A stretch of DNA of 64,000 bases from assembly GCF_905475395.1 (NCBI RefSeq), contig NC_058341.1, positions 31,635,501 through 31,699,500 of the forward strand, read 5' to 3'. This DNA comes from Chrysoperla carnea. Its lineage: Eukaryota; Arthropoda; Insecta; Neuroptera; Chrysopidae. The translations under genes and the position numbers were made by a program. The notes beneath the pieces are model-generated. The model saw only the letters and a program-made list of their open reading frames with translations, had not been told where the DNA came from and did no database searches. Below are positions 44,001 through 49,000 of this stretch, piece by piece (within the stretch, counting starts at the first letter, position 1; every line of letters starts with the position of its first letter).

Positions 44001-45966
44001 CTTTAAAATGCCTAATAAAATTAAGATCTTGACCTACGTTACGAATGAACACTTTCAGTTAAAAAGTTGTTGCTTATATAAAAACAAACAACTTTTTTTT
44101 AATCAAATAGTTTCTGAAAAAATTGAATTCGAAAACAGAGGTGTTTCGCTACAAAGTAATATATTAGAAATAGGAACTTCCACAAATTAACGCTAACAAC
44201 ATTAAATAAGTAATATATTCATAATCAGGAGTTTCTAACTTAAATCTCTTATCAGTAACGCGGTAGATTTAACTTTATTACTATTGTTTAATAATAATAG
44301 TCCACCTTGTATTTTGTTACTGTGGTTCAAGAAAGCCACAAAGAAAGCTATTCTTAGACTTCTAGCTGGTGGAAAAGCATGCAGCTAAAAAATCAGCAGC
44401 CAATAGCATTACTTAGTCCAGTCATGAGGGTTAAATTGGTTCTTAATCAAATTAACAAAAATATAATAACTTACCTTTAAATTTAATAAGCCTCTTAACA
44501 TGGTCCCATACAAATATAAAACAGATGGTCCTATTTCTAATTCTAAAGATACTTTATCAGGTGGCAAAACTTCTGGATCGAATTTTTGTGAAGAATCTTG
44601 AGGTGTCCAATGCATGTTATGAGATAATTTACGTGGCATTTTATGTGGAAAGCGCATAGGTGATAACAACAATTCTTCTTTATCAGGCGTTGGTATATCC
44701 GCTTGAGGAACTGGACCCATGGGTGGAATTGGGTGGTATATATAATTTATACATAAAGCAACTATCGGCACCGACCAACAATCAACCCAACCTTGACTAC
44801 AATTAATTATATTTTATTAATACTTTCATTATTGACTATCACTTTTTGGAAATACAAATTCTGTTTTTTGTCAATAAGTGCATTAAAGGTCTGGAATTAT
44901 GAAAAATTTTGACAATACAAAAAATATAGTTAAATCTTGAATTTTCATATCAGAATCCTATATATTTCAAATGTTTGCCTTGCCTCTCCTGTCTCTGGAA
45001 TCATCCGTAGGGAGCGACTTTTTTCACAAACTCAAAATTATCTCAGAACACAGTAATACCTCTGCATTATATTAGGCAGTTAACACAATTTTTCTACAAA
45101 TTGAATTGATCTATTGAAAAGTGAAAATAATTATAGATTGAAGTAACCACGGTCTGTCGTTACAGAGTTTATAGATTGGTTTGGAAGCATAGAAAATCTT
45201 GATTTTGATCTGAGGTCTTGCTTTGTATTTGATGAGCAGAATTAATTAAATCCATGATACTACTATAATCCCTAGACATTGAATACTCTTTTTTGTACGA
45301 AAAATTTACTGAGCTGAAAATTTTAAATTGAAACAAACCTTTTCTGACAAACGTTACGCCATTTTCGTACTTCTGGACGTTTAGTTAAAGTACCATCTCT
45401 AGCTAAAACTTTAGCATTCTTATCCAAAGCTAATATAATATTACGACTGGTAAATACTTCTGGTGTATACATTGTTAAATCAACACTTTCGCCTTGAATC
45501 CAAAAACGTAATGGAATAGTTTGAGGTAAAAAATCAACAAATGGCAAATCAAATGACATATCGAACACATCTCCACAAAATGCTAAATGACAATTTTCCT
45601 GATTCTGTGATGTACAATCAATCCAATTATATTCGTTACTGATTGTAATTAACTCAAATTCTTTTAATAATATACTAATTTTCCACGTATATGGAACAAA
45701 ATTTAATAAATCTGGACGAGCTTTTGATGCCCAATCATTAATTAAATCTTGAAAAAAATCTTTATGTGAATATATTAAATTTGCTGTTGCTTTGCATCCA
45801 GTTAAATTTAGAATCCATTCTTGGTGATCGTTCCATCTAATTGGATAATGGCACTTAACTGTATATTCTAATGTTTCACTTTCAATCAGACTTCGATACT
45901 AAAAATAATAAGGAAAGAAATAAATCGAGGTTGAAAAGCCTAATTTGTGTATCAGATCAAGGGGTA

Positions 45967-46014
<48 letters not shown>

Positions 46015-49000
46015 GAATGATTCATGACAATATTATAAAATAAATTCATGCTTTAACTTTTCGAGGAAAATATTTACGATATTCTTATTTTGTTTTATAA
46101 AAGATAGCATGGGGTTCTAAAATTGCCAAAAGTTTAGTTGCATAATACGTGAACAAAGGTAAATGTATAGATTTTCATAAATATTTCTTCTTTATTAGAG
46201 TATGTAAGGCTGACTTATCCTTCTTTATTAGAGTATGTAAGGCTGAGATACTCAAGCTAGCGGATTCATTTACTACATACTGGGTTTTCAAGCGAGAAAG
46301 AAAACTAAAACGTTCTTGTATCATTCCGAATACAGCTCTAAATAAGAATTATAAATATGTGTTATAGGAATAATTTTATTCCCATTCAGCTGTGCATTCA
46401 AAAGTAATACGTGTGATTGAAATTATGTTTCTTTGAGAATTAGCTTTGTAATCAGTATTTGAAATTTTTCTTTCGTAACTGATTCGTATTTATTGAAATG
46501 AAGGATCTGAAAGAGGGGTTTCTTACAAGGCAAGGGGCAAATGAGTTAAAAAATTTAAAATTTCTTGTAATAAATTTAACTTACTTGTAAACTTGTAGTA
46601 GCTTCTAAATGTAATAATTGACCTGTAATTTTTGTAGTATAACCATCTTGTAAAACAATCCATGGTAAAGTTACTTCTAAATATGATCCAGGACCGATAT
46701 TAACATGAACGGCATTTGTTTCTTTCTCTTTTGAAAATAATATATCAACAGTTGCTTCACTTAATGTCATAAGACGGATATCAAACGATTGCATTGCTCG
46801 TTTATCACCAGGTTTTGGTGATTTTGTTACTTTTAACGGCTGATAATCAGATGGGAAAAAGAAACGAAATAAATTATCACGTTGTCGATCAGCCCATGGA
46901 CCATAACTGAAATCCGTTCCTGTAAAAAAAACATTTGTTCAATTAAATTTCTGAACAATTTATTAATAAGTGCCAATTTGTAAAGTTAATTCAAAATAAA
47001 AAAAATGTTTTTGAATGATTGTTTCTAAAATGCAAGCGTACGGAAGCCTTTCCATGAGAAGAGCTCTTACAAGAACTTTTTTAATAATCCTTGTCAAAAA
47101 TGAATGAGCTATTATTTTTTATTTTATAATTTATTGTGCTTCTTATTATTTCGACAAGCTCATTTTGATTACTTTGCGCAGGGCATGCGACAGATTTGTG
47201 CATAAATAACCACAATTAAGCCATTCGACTGTGCTCGGGTGAAGCTCACTAGAACACAGTTGAGAAAGATGGTGGAACTCTTGACAGGACATTGTCGATT
47301 GAACTACCACCTTCATAACATGGGGATCTCTGATGATCCTACTTGTAGGGTATTTATGTAGGACGATGATACCTCCATACATGTTATTTGCACTTACAGA
47401 ACCTACACGGTGTCAGATATAGAATATTTGGGCCCGAAACCTTGGATTCATCAATCCTGGAAGCAATGTTGATGGAAAAGCTGTGGACTCTCTATGCGAC
47501 GCTGGCTGTGGACTTTTAATTAAATAAAAACTTTTGTATTTTATTCATAACTTTTACATTCTGTTTTTGTACATAATGTATATGTAATATTGGAATATGA
47601 TCTTCAATATCTTTGATTGAATACTAAACACGAGATTATGTACGTCGCCCCTTTCTAAAATTTCTTTCACAACTTCACGAGCTTTCATATTTGGAAAACT
47701 AGGAACATTTGAGCTGGAGCTCTATTAAACTCGCCAAGAACTAAAATTCCTCGAAAGTTTCAGATAGTTTTACCAAGAGTCATATTTCATTAGAATTCTG
47801 CAAGATCCTTGAGTCGATATTACCTTCAGATTAATTTGTGTATATAAAATAAAAATGATTACCCTGTACAATTAATAATCGTATAAAACTTACCTTTGCC
47901 ACACTTAATATCCATACCCCACATTGGTGGTGCAGCTTCAACAATATCACCATTAGCTAATCGCAGCAAGACTGGTTCTTCAGGTACAATACCAGGCTCG
48001 TCCATATACATGTACACATCTATATTATTCGACGACATTACAACAAATCCCTCACCCATATATCGTGGTGGTTCATCAATCATGCCCGTATATTTTAAGC
48101 TAGGTGCTAATATTACTTTAAAATTTTCTGCTTTACATTTTGCAAAATGCATAAAATGATCTAAACTAGATGCTGCGGGTTTTGTGGAATATACAAAGTG
48201 TGCTTCCTCAACGTTTATGGATAATGTTGTAGGTACTAAACGATTACCAAATACTAAACGTCCACTGCACATATCTAATTTAATAACGGGTATTAAATCA
48301 CGCCATGTTTTTGCTAATGCTGCTTCCGGTCGTGCTTTCTTTGGTTTTAATTGATCACGTTGATTCTCAAAATTTAATACTTCATTTTCATGATTTAGTT
48401 GGTCTTTATCTGGATGTTTACTTTTATTTGAGAAATTAGTTTCAAGGCCAAACGTTCTTTCTAAGCTTGCATACAAATCTGAACGATTATATACATGTAA
48501 TTCGAATCCATTTAAAACTACGGATAATCTGGTGTCTGAATGTGATAGATCTAAAATTAAATAATATGAACAATCGATTTTAATTAGTGGAAGCAATTTT
48601 AATAAATAGGACTTCACAAGATCATAATTAGTTGCAAGGTAAATAACATACTGACAAAAAAAATTGTAAACTGGAGATTTTAATATAAGGATTCTATGGA
48701 CAATTCAGATGAACATACTATAAATTTTTTAAATTAAGGCTGAGTTAATATTATTATTACAAAAAATAGCGGGGGGGGGGAATTGATTTTCTGGTCATAA
48801 CTGTTTAAATACTAGAGATAGAGAAAAATTTTCTTCTAACAGTCTTGGGCTTAGAAACGAAAACGAGATATCAACTAAAATTGAATAAGATACTTCAGTT
48901 TATGGTTTATTTGGGATACTTGTTTGACAATTAAATGAGTATTTTTTGAGATACCTCCATAAATGTTTTTTCTACATGGTTTTAGGTGATATTTCAAAAA

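Larger units (their letters stand above)
45899..46584 (-). other. tweek intron 4
   Basis: Contains a 45-nt A run (U run in the pre-mRNA) and a 33-bp tandem duplication, both listed separately. No ORF of interest. Confidence 0.7.
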
